In this document: piece after piece, positions 49,801 through 61,153 of the stretch
How the letters are laid out: every line of letters begins with the position of its first letter
Position numbering within the stretch: position 1 is the first letter of the stretch
Assembly: GCF_001640805.2 (NCBI RefSeq)
Contig: NC_066851.1
Coordinates: 2,614,427-2,678,426 of the forward strand
Direction: 5' to 3'
Length of the DNA stretch: 64,000 nucleotides
DNA from: Lates calcarifer
Lineage: Eukaryota; Chordata; Actinopteri; Centropomidae
Notes under the pieces: generated by a model
The model's database searches: none
What the model was told of the DNA's origin: nothing
Seen by the model: the letters and a program-made list of their open reading frames with translations, nothing else
Position numbers and translations under genes: made by a program

Positions 49801-51898
49801 CTACTGCAGATTTGATCTCTCACGTGCATTTGATCAAAGTTTTGTCAACTACTCATCTGTTTTGGCTGAATTTCAGCTGATACGGATTTACCACTGAACT
49901 GTACAGTGGGCTCAGAAAGATTCCATCATTCGTTTGTCTATAAAACGTTAGGAAATGGTTGAAAGCGCAGATAATAATTTTCAGGAGCCCAAGGTGTCGA
50001 CAAGAATCTAAAAGTAAGATCAGCATCTATTACAGATGACAAAGAAAATCCAGAGAATATGGGCTGAAATGTGTATAAATATAAATATGAACTGAAGGTG
50101 AAAACGTGTAGAGAACTGAATTTTACATTCAATTACAAATTGTGCAATTCGAATTCAGTTTCTTAATGCAATTACTCGTATTAAAAATACAATTTCCAAT
50201 TCTGTTATTCAAATTCAGTTTCTAGCGATACATATTTCAGAATGTTTGACATTTTTATTTGGGTTATTTGACTAAGTGAAACAATTAATGCCTGCATTAT
50301 CAGTGCTGCTTAATCCTCTGTCCATTGACCAGTCAATTTATTGATCTTTGAAGCATGTAATTACAATTTAGCAGAACTAAATATAAGCTGGGTTATATGA
50401 AGATCACCTGCAAAAAAAACACTGGTATGTGAGAAAGTTAGCTGACATTAGCAGTGTGGCCCAAAGCACAGAGTCACATTCATGTGACCTAAAGAAAGGT
50501 GTGTAAATAATGACACTAATCAAACCTTCCCAGAGCCCAGACTGATGTCTTCAGATATTTTATTTTATCTGACATGTGTATGTCAGATTGATGTGAAATC
50601 TGAATATATTTCAGATTTTTTAAAAGTTTAGTCACCAAATGCTTTTCATCTCACCCTTCCATTTTAAATTGGTAGTGTATTGATAATTATTAACTAATAA
50701 TCAAACAATTTCATCAGAACACAGTGAGTAGCCTCCACAATCTGGTAGCTACTGAACACACAAGGCACCTACATTATATTCTACTCAGACTATATCACAA
50801 AGAAAGCTAAAGTGAATAATGTATTTAAAAGCATGTTTGCAGTGTTGCTGAGGCCATTCTGAACAGGACATTAGGTATGATACGGTTTCTAACACAGAGC
50901 ATAATCCTGCAGGAACTGGCAGAGCTGTTACGTTTTATCAGTTTGCCACAGACAGGCACCTCTTGGGCCTCATTCTGAGCGGCTGGATTCAGATCAGCCC
51001 ACATTCTCAATGTCAAGATGTTATAAATAGCTAGAACTGATTTGTACAGCTCCTCTGGCAGCTGAGATCAGCTAAGCAGGGGGATGTGGTGTTCGCAGGG
51101 ATGGATCCATGTGTTGCCCGTTAGGGTAGGAATGACAAAGAAAAGACAAGCTAGCTGGTAGCAACCTCCTGAAGACACACATGCACATCACAGGGCTGTT
51201 CACACACTTTGTCTTTGTTGGTACAGTGCAGTGCATAAAAACAACACGCGTTGTTGTTCTAAGTTTTAATTCATGTAACGATGGAGGAACCACCGTAAAA
51301 ACAAAAAATATAAAACACATTTTTAAATAGATGCAACAGAACCAGAGATTGTCTTGTTTAGTCCATGCATTCATTCTCCTTGTAAAAATCCAGTGCCTAC
51401 ATTACCCACAGTGCAATGCGACTCCCAACAGATTCAGCTGTATTATGCTACTCTCAGTTTTTTCACCCTCAGTCTTGTAGTCTTCAGCCCAAAACCTGAA
51501 GGGATCTGAATACTTCCTGAAACTTCTGTATTTGAATGTTAGGATTCAGATATAAACATGTTTGAACGGTGAGTGAAAAAGTAAAGTTTCTCAGGTTAAC
51601 AGTGGCTGTTCCTATAGAAACAGCTCTTGCCCGTGAGATTGCTGTCTTAAAATGAGTTACATTTTGTTTTTATCTAACTCTATTACTCATGTTACAGCAG
51701 TGTTGGAGTACTGAAGATTTGCCTAAGACTTCCCTCAATAATAAGGTATAACTAGAAGGAGGTGTTCAGTACACTCAGCTCATTGTATTTAAAAGGCAGG
51801 TGAATCTGCTGATGTCTGTGTTGTACCATCATGAGAGAGGTGGGGGGGTTCAAATTCAGCCCAACCTGTCATCCAGGAGCTCTCTCTCACTCTCTTTC

Positions 51899-51921
51899 TG
51901 TGTGTGTGTGTGTGTGTGTGT
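51899..51921. repeat. (GT)n microsatellite
   Basis: About 11 GT units. Confidence 0.9.
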
Positions 51922-52080
51922 TGTGACAGCAAAGCAAATTGTTGTTGAAGGGAGTTTTGGGATTTCTAAAAGATCACGCATCACTATGGAAACTGCAGCC
52001 TCACATTCAAGTGAATCCCATCCATTCCTTAAACCAGACACACACCTCCAGTGGAAATGACTGTTAACATCAATAATTTG

Positions 52081-52129
52081 CTGCTGCTGCTGCTGCTGCT
52101 GTTGATGATGATGATGATGATGATGATGA
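52081..52129. repeat. Compound trinucleotide repeat (CTG)n(ATG)n
   Basis: Seven CTG units, a GTT break, then about eight ATG units. Not in a recognisable coding frame. Confidence 0.95.
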
Positions 52130-52470
52130 GTGTTTTCAGGAAAAATTGTGTTGCCTCATTTGTTTCCCAATTTACCCAGGAATCAGTCATTCTCTCAACT
52201 TATCCTCAACCAGGTGTCTCCTCTTAAATGGCCTTTTAAAGATGTCAATTAAACTGAGCATGAAATTAGAAAAGATAATTATATATATATTTGTGAATAT
52301 ATGGATGCTAGGTTTGCAAAGACTGACAGTATTTCAAATAGTGTATTATTTCTATTGCTTGTGCTGTATATTATTAAGTTCCATGTATTGTTTGTTATTT
52401 TCTCTTCACTTATGTTAACATTAGGTCTGCAGCACTGCAGATGATTGTTTTTCTGTGTTGTTTCCTTTAG

Positions 52471-52472
<2 letters not shown>

Positions 52473-52523
<51 letters not shown>
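52473..52523. repeat. (GT)n microsatellite
   Basis: About 25 GT units. Confidence 0.95.
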
Positions 52524-52526
<3 letters not shown>

Positions 52527-52688
52527 ATCTCTCAATGAAAAAAAAAGAAGAAAAAAAAAAGATGAATTATACTTATCCCAAACATTCTGGAGCTACTGAC
52601 CTGGATAGCAAACATTGTACTGGAATGAGAATAAAGCTCCTCCATTCAGTTATACAGCAGGAGACACAGTCATAGGGAGTTAGTGGTC

Positions 52689-52965
52689 GTGGGTTTGAAT
52701 CCAGAAAGGCCATCTGGGACCTCTCTGCACTGGAGTTCTCCATGTTCTCCAAACACAGGTTCTTCCTGTATGGGTTTCCTCCACGAACTGTGGTGTCATC
52801 CCACAGTCCAAGACTGCTAGGCGACTAGCAGTCTTTGGACTGTGGTACAAAGACTGTAGGTGTGACAGACCTGGGACCTGTCCTAGTGTTCTCAACTCAT
52901 ACTCAGTGTGACCTGGATAGGCTCCAGCCTACACCAAACCCATAAAAGATACAGAGATGAGGATA
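52689..52965 (-). mobile_element. LINE-tail type repeat, reverse orientation
   Basis: GGAGTTCTCCATGTTCTCC, GTGGGTTTCCTCC-like text, CCCACAGTCCAAGAC and GATAGGCTCCAGCCTACACC are the reverse of the repeat at 44249-44463. It contains a near-perfect hairpin at 52801-52845. Confidence 0.7.
52801..52845. repeat. Near-perfect hairpin (20/21-bp arms, 4-nt loop)
   Basis: CCACAGTCCAAGACTGCTAG (52801-52820), loop GCGA, then the reverse complement with one extra T (52825-52845). The arm sequence itself belongs to the LINE-tail repeat, so half of it has been copied back in inverse. Confidence 0.9.
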
Positions 52966-53034
52966 ATTATGACATCATGATGTCTCAAAATTAAATTAAT
53001 TTTAGTTCAACACCCCTAGACCGCAATTTATTGG

Positions 53035-53036
<2 letters not shown>

Positions 53037-53099
<63 letters not shown>
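53037..53099. repeat. Compound microsatellite (CT)n(CA)n
   Basis: About 21 CT units then about 10 CA units. Confidence 0.95.
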
Positions 53100-53100
<1 letters not shown>

Positions 53101-54343
53101 CCCATGGAATATCCAGGTTATCAGGGATGTATGTAGTCAATCAGGAGCAGAGATTTGTCTTCACAAGTGGGAGGGACAGTGATGTCAAGGGTTCTTCAAC
53201 CAGACAACGGAAATAAAAATGTATATAAATGTATAATCATTTAGCACACAGCACATGGAATGAAACATCTTTATGTCTGCTGTAAGGTGAATCAAATAAT
53301 TACAAATGTGGCCTAATGTCAGCATTATTAATGAACCAGCACCACTGGAAATTACTGTGTGTTTTAATGATAAGGGACTGAGAACACTGTATTTACACAT
53401 CTGACATTAATTATAATAATAATAATAATACACAAGCACACTTCATCTCTTCAGTATAACTGGACATTTTGGAACAACAACAGTGGCACCAGATAAAAGG
53501 TCAGGAGGTCACTATCAAACATTTGGATTAATCCCTTTGGGATGTTGAATATCTACAACAGGGTTTATGTGAATCCTCTGGAAGTTCTCTGTTAGTAGTT
53601 ACATTGTCTGTCAGAAGGACACTTGATCTGGTGCTGACAAGGCTTGAAAAGACATCAGGGATCCCACGCAGCAGTGACATAACACAGACCTTGATCACTG
53701 TTAAATATAGAGGAGCTGATTTTCTGTAAATGTAATATTTGGACGGACAAACCCTTTATCCCACTGTGCAGTGGGGCTGCAGGAATGTGAGGAATGACAG
53801 TGAGCTCAGCAGACAGGACCTGGACAGGCTGGTTGTGTGAGTGGGAGGTTTAGCCATCGTCCTGCAGACAAAGCTGTTTCTCTGTAAGCACACTGTGAAC
53901 TCTGCTGCACTGTCACTACTGATGTGCTTCCTACTTGACAGGACCAACCCTGCAACTGCAACATCAACAGTACAATGCTCACTCTTCTCACCACAGACTG
54001 TGTATGCACCAGACGTTCTATCAGCTGGAAACACGATGTTAAATCACAGTACCTGCAGGATTCAGAGAGACTCAGACTCAGCTTTCTCTAACCTAATCAT
54101 GTAAGATGTATCATCCCCAGAATTCCTTTGTGTGTCCATTTCACTGTTCTTTAAGCATGAAAATGTATATTTTACTCTATTATTTGTATGTGTTTTGAGA
54201 ATTCAGTGATGTGTCCACTGTGATGGTAAGTGGGACTTTGTTGGAAAAAGTTGGTGTCATGTATTCCTAACGCCATTTAGCATCATTTAAATCTGAATGG
54301 GTTTTTTTTTCTTTCATTTTCTCTCTGTCAGTTTTGGTGATCC

Positions 54344-54393
54344 TGCTTTGAGTGGTTGACGTGACTAGAAAACGCACTATATTACTATTTACC
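54344..54393 (+). mobile_element. SINE tail fragment
   Basis: GCTTTGAGTGGTTGACGTGA then CTAGAAAACGCACTATATTA matches the 3' tail of the SINE at 6580-6896; the tRNA-related head is missing. Confidence 0.6.
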
Positions 54394-55766
54394 ACTCCTG
54401 ATGCACTGGAATAGTGGTGTTGTTAAATGTTACTCAGTAAACTGGGTTAAATACATGCACTGTATCGCTGACCTCAAAACACTGAATCTTCCTTGAGACA
54501 AAAGAGCACATTTGCACTGACAACAATTTTGTAGATTTTTTTTTTTTTTTTTACTTTCTAAAAGCATATAATTACACTCTGTACACTTTAAATCACAGGG
54601 GAAATGATTCAGGAATTAGGCTTCAATTAAAAGTTTTCATAAAATAAAGTGACATGAGAAAATGAACTGAAGAACAATCCTAAGGCAACGTTTGAACAAA
54701 TGCATTCAAGCAACAATCCATCACAAAGTAACCCATTGTCATTGAACTCACCAAACTGAAATGAGACTACAACACAAGCTGAAGATTTCTCTGACCCAAA
54801 TAAGTGCAGTGCAGATTAATATTTATATAATCCTGTGAAATATGGCTGTGACAAGAAGTAACTAAAGAAAACAGAAATTAATAGGATACAAAAAAATCTG
54901 TCAGGTTCATTATTCTACAGTTATTTCCATTTCAAACATCCTTTCAACAAAGCTTTTCTTTTGCTCTGAGGCAGCGTCTCTGAAGCACAATTCCTTTGGT
55001 AACAATTGTATTCACAGTAAAATTGGTTTAAAATGATACAGCCCAGCCTGTATTTCCTCTTTTCATAAAACTCATTAAAAAGGGTGTGGTAAACTGGATA
55101 TATAGAGGTAAGAATTTCTTCTTTTCAACAATTCAAGAAAAGAAAATACAACAAAATAAAACTCTGGCTAAAAGGCCATAAGCCCACAAGGAAATGACAC
55201 CTGAAGCTTCAGTTTATGTCTGAATCAAAGGCCATTTCAGATAACCAGTCCATGTGAAGTGTTTTTGGTCCCACTGTGGCCATTCCAGCCATAAAGACTG
55301 AAATGAATGGGACTGAATTTTATGGCCGACTCCGTCCCCAAATGTACGGCTGCCCAGAGAGGAGGTGGTAGCTGCTATTCTTTTACCATCATTATCTCTC
55401 ACAACTGAATTATCTCATTACCTCATGAGTGCTTATACTTATTTTTAAATCCAGCTGAACTGATAATTTTTTTCAGCAGGTGTTTTTATATAGTGTATGG
55501 TCAAAACTGAATTACAGAAAATAAGAAATTTGTCTCTTAGTCATTCTTCTGTGGTGACTGGTTGGTGCTCTATGGTGTGAAGTGACTCCAATGTCATACA
55601 GTCATTTCAATAGTACATAAGCCGTGATTCAAATCACAGAGTAATGTTCTGAGTGTTAAGCTCACAGGACCCCTGCTAGCAATATGTAATTAGTGGTAAT
55701 GTTAGCATGTGAAGCTAAGTAGCTTCCACCTCTGCAGAGGGGTGTGAAATTCTTTTCAGCACCACT

Positions 55767-55772
55767 TTTATT
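55767..55772 (-). terminator. map3k7: Candidate map3k7 poly(A) signal
   Basis: AATAAA on the - strand, about 0.7 kb after the map3k7 stop. Chosen by position only; a more distal site is possible. Confidence 0.3.
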
Positions 55773-56488
55773 GTCATAGTTGTGGTCTTCCTGACTGTGG
55801 GTCATACTAACTTTGTCTTCACCACCTTCAGGAAATGTGACTCCAGCAAAACGACATACTGTATGCATATCAGGGTGAGTTGTTTGTTTGGCTGTAACTT
55901 TGCCCTAAGGAAGAAGAAGTGCTTTCTGTGTTTTTTATGATGATTGATGATTTATGTTAAAACTGAAGCTTTTTTGGAAAGCTTTAGGAGGCACACAAGG
56001 TTTTTAGCCTAGAGTTTGGCTTTACAAATCTCTACGGCGGAGATGAGAGCAAAGTTGACACACACTGTCGGATTGGCTACAGTTATGAAAAGACCCAAGT
56101 TCAAAAATACCACAATTTTCCTGACTGGTCCTTCCAGTACCAGCTCTCAGTTCTCACTCAACCACTGTCATGGAAAAACCCACTCTGAGGCTCGACACTC
56201 AGATACTTTCTCCACAACTATGTCCAAAAATGGTTGTGACAGCTGCCTTGTCATTATACTTTCTATTTCATTATGCAAAAAATGACAAACAACTAAATGA
56301 TCCTTTATCTTGAGACACTGTTTTGTGGTGAGTTATATATCTTATTCACTCAGGATCATGGGCTTCCCTACTTTATGGTCAGGAGGAGTGTTTCCTCTCA
56401 TCCTTCAGAGAAAGGGGCAGTCCAGAGGAGAACAGAGTAAGACCAGTGGAGGAGGCGTGGGTTGTTTGCTGTGGGCCAGCCTCCTGTC

Positions 56489-56660
56489 CTAGCTGTTGTG
56501 CTGGTTCTGACTCTTGATCAGGCTCAGTTTGCTCTTCAGGCCCTGGTGGTAGGCCGACAGGTGGCTGTTGTCCTCCAGCAGCTTGCTGTGCTCCTGAATG
56601 AGTCGAGATGAAGTCTGCTGCTCCCTCTGGTCCCGCTCCAGCTCCGACATCAGCTCCTGT
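56489..56660 (-). CDS. map3k7: TAK1, last coding exon (C-terminal coiled coil)
   Basis: After the acceptor CTGTCTAG (56661) the exon begins ACAGGAG, which with the AA left from the previous exon reads K-QELMSELERDQREQQ, then LIQEHSKLLEDNSHLS and a charged end before TAG at 56491-56489. This is the C-terminal coiled coil through which TAK1 binds TAB2/TAB3. Using the CAG three bases later would break the frame, so the TAG acceptor is preferred. Conserved in length with human. Confidence 0.92.
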
Positions 56661-58078
56661 CTAGACAGAGGGAGCAGCACGAAGCTCCTGTTACTGTCAC
56701 TACACCACGGCCGTGTTTTCAAATGGACAGGAGTGAGTCACTACGCATTTTTAGAAATATGCTATTTTTGTTTCATTTTGCTTTCGTCATCTCAGTGAGA
56801 TGACAAATGCTAACATAGTTAGCTTAGCTTAGCATGGCATACAGTCTGAAAGCAGTCCATAGTTCAAAAACACACTTATCACTATGTAGTGCAGTGAGCA
56901 GACACTGAGTGGATTCATGTACTGCTGTTGCCTGCTGGTATAGTGAGGTAGTCACTAGAGGGCAGGAATATTCTCTGTTCAGTTCTATGTGTAAGGAAGC
57001 ACTACAACAGATACCCAGCACACTGCCACATTAATGCTGCTTGAAAAGAGGAGATCATGAATCATGAGTCACTGATTAATAAATCTGTACACAAACAGAA
57101 ATGTTAAAACAACAATTTATGGTTCAGGAGAAGTTATATGGGGCTGAATTCATCTGTTAATAAAAGCACAAAGAAAGATGGAATCTCAAACTGGCTAACA
57201 TAAGCTGCAACTGTTAAACTGAACTACCATTCAAAAACATACCAAAGAGCTACGATGTAAAAACGCAAAGAAATATGATATTTCTTTTCTTATTTTTGAT
57301 TTGCGTGTCATCATTTGCACTTTGAGCTTTTCATTTGTCTACACACGTCTGTTTTTTCTGAGTTTGGTCAATACAATGAAAGGACAGATGCTCCTGGACA
57401 GGTACTCTCTCTGCTGCTCTTCTATTGGTCAGATAAACTGTCACTCATATTTGGCCAGAAACTCTGGGAGGCTTCTTCTTCATCGCATTAAATCAGATGT
57501 TATATATTATTAGCACTGTTCAGAATATATAATATTAGTAAAAATAAGCATAGAAAAAATCACAATATAATAATAGTAGCATATGGGTTTAACAGAGGCT
57601 GGTGTGTGGTGTGTGGTGGCAGCATGCCCTCATAAGCCGGGGAGATCAGGAACGATTTGGTCTGATGAGGAAGACTCTGGCCACAACTAACCAGAGATGC
57701 AGTCCAGAGTCTCTGTGGCCATATGCATCTGGAGACTGACCATCAGCAGCACACATTTGTGGATTATGTTCTGTGGTACATCGTCACTGCTACATGGACC
57801 AGCGTGGGGAAGTCAGGCCATGCTATACTGAACCTGACGGGTTTCTTTATCTGCTCTGGTGTCACCAAGCAATGAATGATAATGAAATGTATGATTCTAG
57901 ATCAGGACAGAAGAAAGAGACATCTGTACTGTGATATTACAGCGAGGACTGTTACTGTGCAGTCACCACATTTCACTCACTTTTTAATGAGGAACTGCTC
58001 AAACACAACACACCTCTGATCAGCTCATACAGTTACTGTTACAAAATCCCAGAAGATTCAGTATGTGACTTGACTTAC
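56661..58078 (-). other. map3k7: map3k7 intron
   Basis: 1,418 bp, GT-AG, phase 2. Nothing coding. A stretch at 57590-57860 (GGTGTGTGGTGTGTGGTGGC... CACTGCTACATGGACC) looks like a degraded repeat, not identified. Confidence 0.75.
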
Positions 58079-58194
58079 TTCCTCCGAACAAGGTGAGCTA
58101 TCTCCCCCTGGACTTTGAGGTACTCCTGAGCCATCCTGATGTGCTGCTCAAACACAGCCATGGACTCCTTGGAGTTTGGACATGGAGCCAGAGG
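58079..58194 (-). CDS. map3k7: TAK1 exon, TAB2/3-binding region, first part
   Basis: Reads [20 protein letters not shown] then [36 protein letters not shown] is identical to mammalian TAK1 by memory. Acceptor TTTCAG|CCTCTG, donor AGGAA|GTAAGT, ending in phase 2. Start of the helical C-terminal domain. Confidence 0.95.
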
Positions 58195-58440
58195 CTGAAA
58201 GCACAGAGACAGCTCAGTGATTAAACACTATTCCACAATAGGTATAACGCAGGTTTCAGATCAACATTAAGAAATGGATGACAGTTTCAACACCGACCTC
58301 CCAAATCCTGAACTAGGACACTAACTCAGCAAACTACTTCACAAACCCGACAAACACAAGTTATTGTAAATGCAGACATGACATCCAACAAGTCCTGATT
58401 TACATTCATACCACGGTTTGCAATTAATCAATTAATATAC

Positions 58441-59290
58441 AGTCATGTGAAAAAGAAAGTACATACTCTTACATATCAGGTTCAGCAGGTTCTAAAATTA
58501 CTTCAATCTAAACTCAGGTGTAAAACAACACACAACAGATTTCACCGTGTCTGTCTGACTTTATCAGTCTCTCTCTATTCGTTTATGCACAGCTCTCTCA
58601 AGGTCCCACCACAGCACTTCAGTCGGGTTGAGGTCTGGACTTTGACTGGAGCATTGCTCCTTGATTCTTTTTATTTTCTACATTCCATTGTAGATTTGCT
58701 GGTGTGCTTGGGATCATTGTCCTGTTGCATGACCCAATTTCAGCTAAGCTTTAGCTGTCAGACAGATGGCCTTATATTTGACTCTAGAATACTTTGGTGT
58801 ACAGAGGAGTTCATTGTTATCTCAATGACTGTAAGATGCCCAGGTCCTGTGGCTGCAAAACAAGCCCTAATTATCAGGCCGTCCACCACAGTGCTTGACA
58901 GTTGGTATGAGGTGTTGGTGCTGATATGCTGTGTTTGGTTTTCACCAAACACGGAGCAGTGCATTATGGCCATACATCTCCACTTTGGTCTCGTCTGTCC
59001 AAAGAACCCCTGAGAGGATCAGCATCTGTCTTGAATGTTTTCCACTTGTGAATAATCTTTCACATTGTAGACTTTGAAATGGCCTTTATAACCCTTCCCA
59101 GATTGATGGACAGCAATGATTGCTTCTCTCTCACTGCTGATGTCTCCCCTCCTTGGCACTGTGTTAACACACACCTGAATGCTCCAGACCAGCAAACTGC
59201 CAAAACCTCTGTTTTTATAGAGGTGCTCACTCATTGATGATGATTAGTTAATCAAGGGCACTGGATTAGCAGCTCCTAGCTGCTACTTTA
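58441..59290 (-). mobile_element. Tc1/mariner remnant with readable transposase motifs
   Basis: On the - strand NWVMQQDNDPKHTSKSTME (58740-58681) is the Tc1 motif carrying the second catalytic Asp, and SPDLNPTEVLWWDLERAV (about 58655-58600) carries the region of the third acidic residue. The left end CAGTCATGTGAAAAAGAAAG is a typical Tc1 end; the matching right end is missing. The right part has the usual CACACCTGAATGCTCCAGAC phrase. Stops and deletions show that it is inactive. Same strand as map3k7, inside an intron. Confidence 0.88.
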
Positions 59291-59396
59291 CTACATTCAC
59301 ACACAACTTCTTCATTTTGGCCTCATTTATGTTAAATTAACAATAACATGTTGTAATATGTTGTGTGTTGTTGTTCATATGAGGTTGTATTTACCT

Positions 59397-59453
59397 CATT
59401 TTAAGACCTACCAAGGATACCAAGGAGAGGTATCCTTGGTAGGTCTTAAAATG
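59397..59453. repeat. Perfect inverted repeat, 25-bp arms, 7-nt loop
   Basis: The left arm 59397-59421 (CATTTTAAGACCTACCAAGG then ATACC) is the exact reverse complement of 59429-59453, separated by AAGGAGA. It is followed by a TAG trinucleotide run to about 59480. No mismatches, so it is recent or maintained. Confidence 0.95.
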
Positions 59454-59538
59454 TAGTAGTAGTAGTAGTAGTAATAGTAGTGGTAACAGTATTATGATGC
59501 CAACATCTAATGAACACTAGAGTGTATTTTCAACTTAC

Positions 59539-59600
59539 CTGTAACTGGTGATCCAGTTTCAGGTAGGCCATGGGAATGGAGCTGTCTAAACCATTGGTAG
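59539..59600 (-). CDS. map3k7: TAK1 exon (62 bp) ahead of the TAB-binding region
   Basis: Reads (A)TNGLDSSIPMAYLKLDHQLQ, matching the human [20 protein letters not shown] exon. Phase 1 in, phase 0 out; donor CAG|GTAAGT is strong. The acceptor (CTGTCTTTAG, ends 59601) has only a short pyrimidine run behind a (TG)n tract. Skipping this 62-bp exon would shift the frame and remove the TAB-binding end. Confidence 0.95.
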
Positions 59601-59608
59601 CTAAAGAC

Positions 59609-59638
59609 AGACACACACACACACACATACACACACAG
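59609..59638. repeat. (CA)n microsatellite abutting the 3' splice site
   Basis: About 14 units with a TA break; (TG)n on the map3k7 strand, ending about eight bases before the acceptor AG of the 62-bp exon. Confidence 0.95.
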
Positions 59639-60553
59639 TCATTATCAGTGCAAAAGAGCTCGTGTAGCAGTAGTCCACTCCTACAGTGAAAATAACATTT
59701 ACTGCCAGCCCAAACACACTGGCAGCTCCTCTCTTAAAGGTGAATTTTCTGTACCACCTGACTTCATTCGTGTCCTCGACTGACTCCATAATCTTATCTC
59801 TAAAGTACATTGTTTGGTAAATTACAATAACCTTATTACAACTACACCTACTGTAAATATACCCTCTTCTTCCTCTCCCTCTAAATTTGGTCTAACAAAT
59901 CATCTCCCAGGATTTTATTTTGCCCCATTATCTTCACTGTTTTTTTCAGTCAAACAGAGGCACTGTCACAGAGAGGCAAGACAGGCTCTGCTTCTCATCA
60001 GCTGAAGTTTCCCCATCAGAATGGTAACATCATTTCATTTCCTGGTTTATCAGCCAATAATAACAATTAGGCACAAATACATTGTGCATCATTATATAAA
60101 GTGATAAAATGTCTTGGCAAGAGGTCACTCAAGTAAATGAATGCCAAAACAGTCTTTCCAATTGTGTGTTATTTTCCAAAACAACCTGCCTCACTCTAAT
60201 GGTGCAGCCAGACAGAAATCTGCTTCCTATTCATTTCTATGTCAGTGAAAGACACATTCACTTTTGGTTGCAAACTGACCCATCTCCTTCTCTTTGCTCC
60301 AGGGTTCAATCTGATTTAACTTTGACACAGCAAGTTTGAGAGAGGGAGTGGACTGACCTCTCACTCAGGAAATAGTTTATATTCTTGTTTGATAATGCTC
60401 GGTAGAATAATTAATCCAAATATGATCAAAATCGCAATGTGTTCAAGTGCAGTCCATGCTATTTTCTCTCCCTTCCTGTTTTTGGCCACATCACGCAAGT
60501 AAATTTCACCCAGCAAATTGCAGTGTGACTGCAGCTGCAGCTTCAGCTGTTAC

Positions 60554-60692
60554 CTGAGGGGCTAAATGTCATCCTCAGCTCTGACTGGCCAGTGGTGGTT
60601 ACTGGGCTGGTGCAATGGGTGGGGCTTTGGGAGCGCCCCGGTTGACTGTCCACGCTGGAAACCCTGGACAGACCAGTACGCAGTGTGGCTGT
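60554..60692 (-). CDS. map3k7: TAK1 linker exon (diverged)
   Basis: Between CCCCCTCAG and CCCTCAG|GTAACA the frame reads TATLRTGLSRVSSVDSQPGR then SQSPTHCTSPVTTTGQSELR and MTFSPS. The Ser/Thr-rich content and the SPVTTTGQSE segment resemble human SPSVRMITTSGPTSE, but similarity is low. No equivalent of the human HRKTASFGN segment is in this or adjacent exons. Phase 0 in, phase 1 out, consistent with neighbours. Confidence 0.8.
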
Positions 60693-60778
60693 CTGAGGGG
60701 GAAAAAAGAATATTAAAAAGGTTCAGGCGTACTCCTGACAGAAGGATTCTGGTGGATCAGTTTCTCTGGCTGTGGTAC
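60693..60778 (-). other. map3k7: Very short map3k7 intron (86 bp)
   Basis: Donor CTTGAAG|GTACCA is weak, acceptor TTTTTCCCCCTCAG is strong. The upstream frame would reach a stop 22 codons in if not spliced (TTTTTAA at about 60712). Confidence 0.65.
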
Positions 60779-60909
60779 CTTCAAGGGTTTGAACTGAAGT
60801 GGAAATTTGGCCTCAAAGCTCTTCAGGGTTTCCTCTCGGCCAACTGAGTCTCTGCGTTCTGTGTTGTCGTCACTTCTGTTACTGTTGATGGTGCAGTCAG
60901 CATACGAAC
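60779..60909 (-). CDS. map3k7: TAK1 linker exon (diverged)
   Basis: Continues STSTG|SYADCTINSNRSDDNTERR then EETLKSFEAKFPLQFKPLK. The human counterpart is GSFMDIASTNTSNKSD... IKRLESKLLKNQAKQQ; the start and the ET-LKSFEAK stretch align in order but many residues differ. Acceptor GTTTGGCGGCAG is weak in pyrimidines. Phase 1 in, phase 0 out. Confidence 0.8.
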
Positions 60910-61068
60910 CTGCCGCCAAACACTGAGTCATGAAAGCACTCTCTGTCTGCAACATGCAGTGAGTTCAACAAACACTGACCCAACTCCCGACCCGTAAACA
61001 TTTTGGCTTGAGTTGACAGAAACAATCGTGCATTAATACAAGCTGCAGATGCAGGAGCTAATAGTCAC

Positions 61069-61153
61069 CTGTGCTTGTGGCTGATGAAGACCCACTTCTG
61101 TTGGCTGACGACTGGTGAGGGAGCTTGAGTGGTTCATCAGAGCCTGGGAAGTA
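61069..61153 (-). CDS. map3k7: TAK1 exon, end of kinase domain and start of linker
   Basis: Reads YFPGSDEPLKLPHQSSANRS then GSSSATSTG. YFPG-DEPL and SATSTG are shared with human (YFPGADEPLQYPCQYS... NSATSTG). Acceptor TCTTCCAG, donor CACAG|GTGACT, 85 bp, phase 0 in and 1 out. Confidence 0.93.

Larger units (their letters stand above)
49801..56488. other. bach2-map3k7 intergenic region
   Basis: No gene recognised. Contains microsatellites (51899, 52081, 52473, 53037), a reverse LINE-tail copy with an internal hairpin (52689-52965), a SINE tail (54344-54393), and probably the map3k7 3' UTR at its right end. Confidence 0.6.
58195..59538 (-). other. map3k7: map3k7 intron with Tc1 remnant and hairpin
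   Basis: 1,344 bp, phase 0. Most of it is a Tc1-like remnant (58441-59290); a perfect 57-bp inverted repeat and a TAG repeat run follow at 59397-59490. Confidence 0.85.

Noticed and set aside
56655..56660. CAG at 56659-56657 as acceptor of the last map3k7 exon
   Set aside because: It would put the next codons out of frame (early TGA); the TAG acceptor three to four bases upstream restores KQEL as in human.
58447..59013. 188-codon + strand open frame
   Set aside because: It is the antisense of a Tc1 transposase remnant whose motifs read on the - strand.
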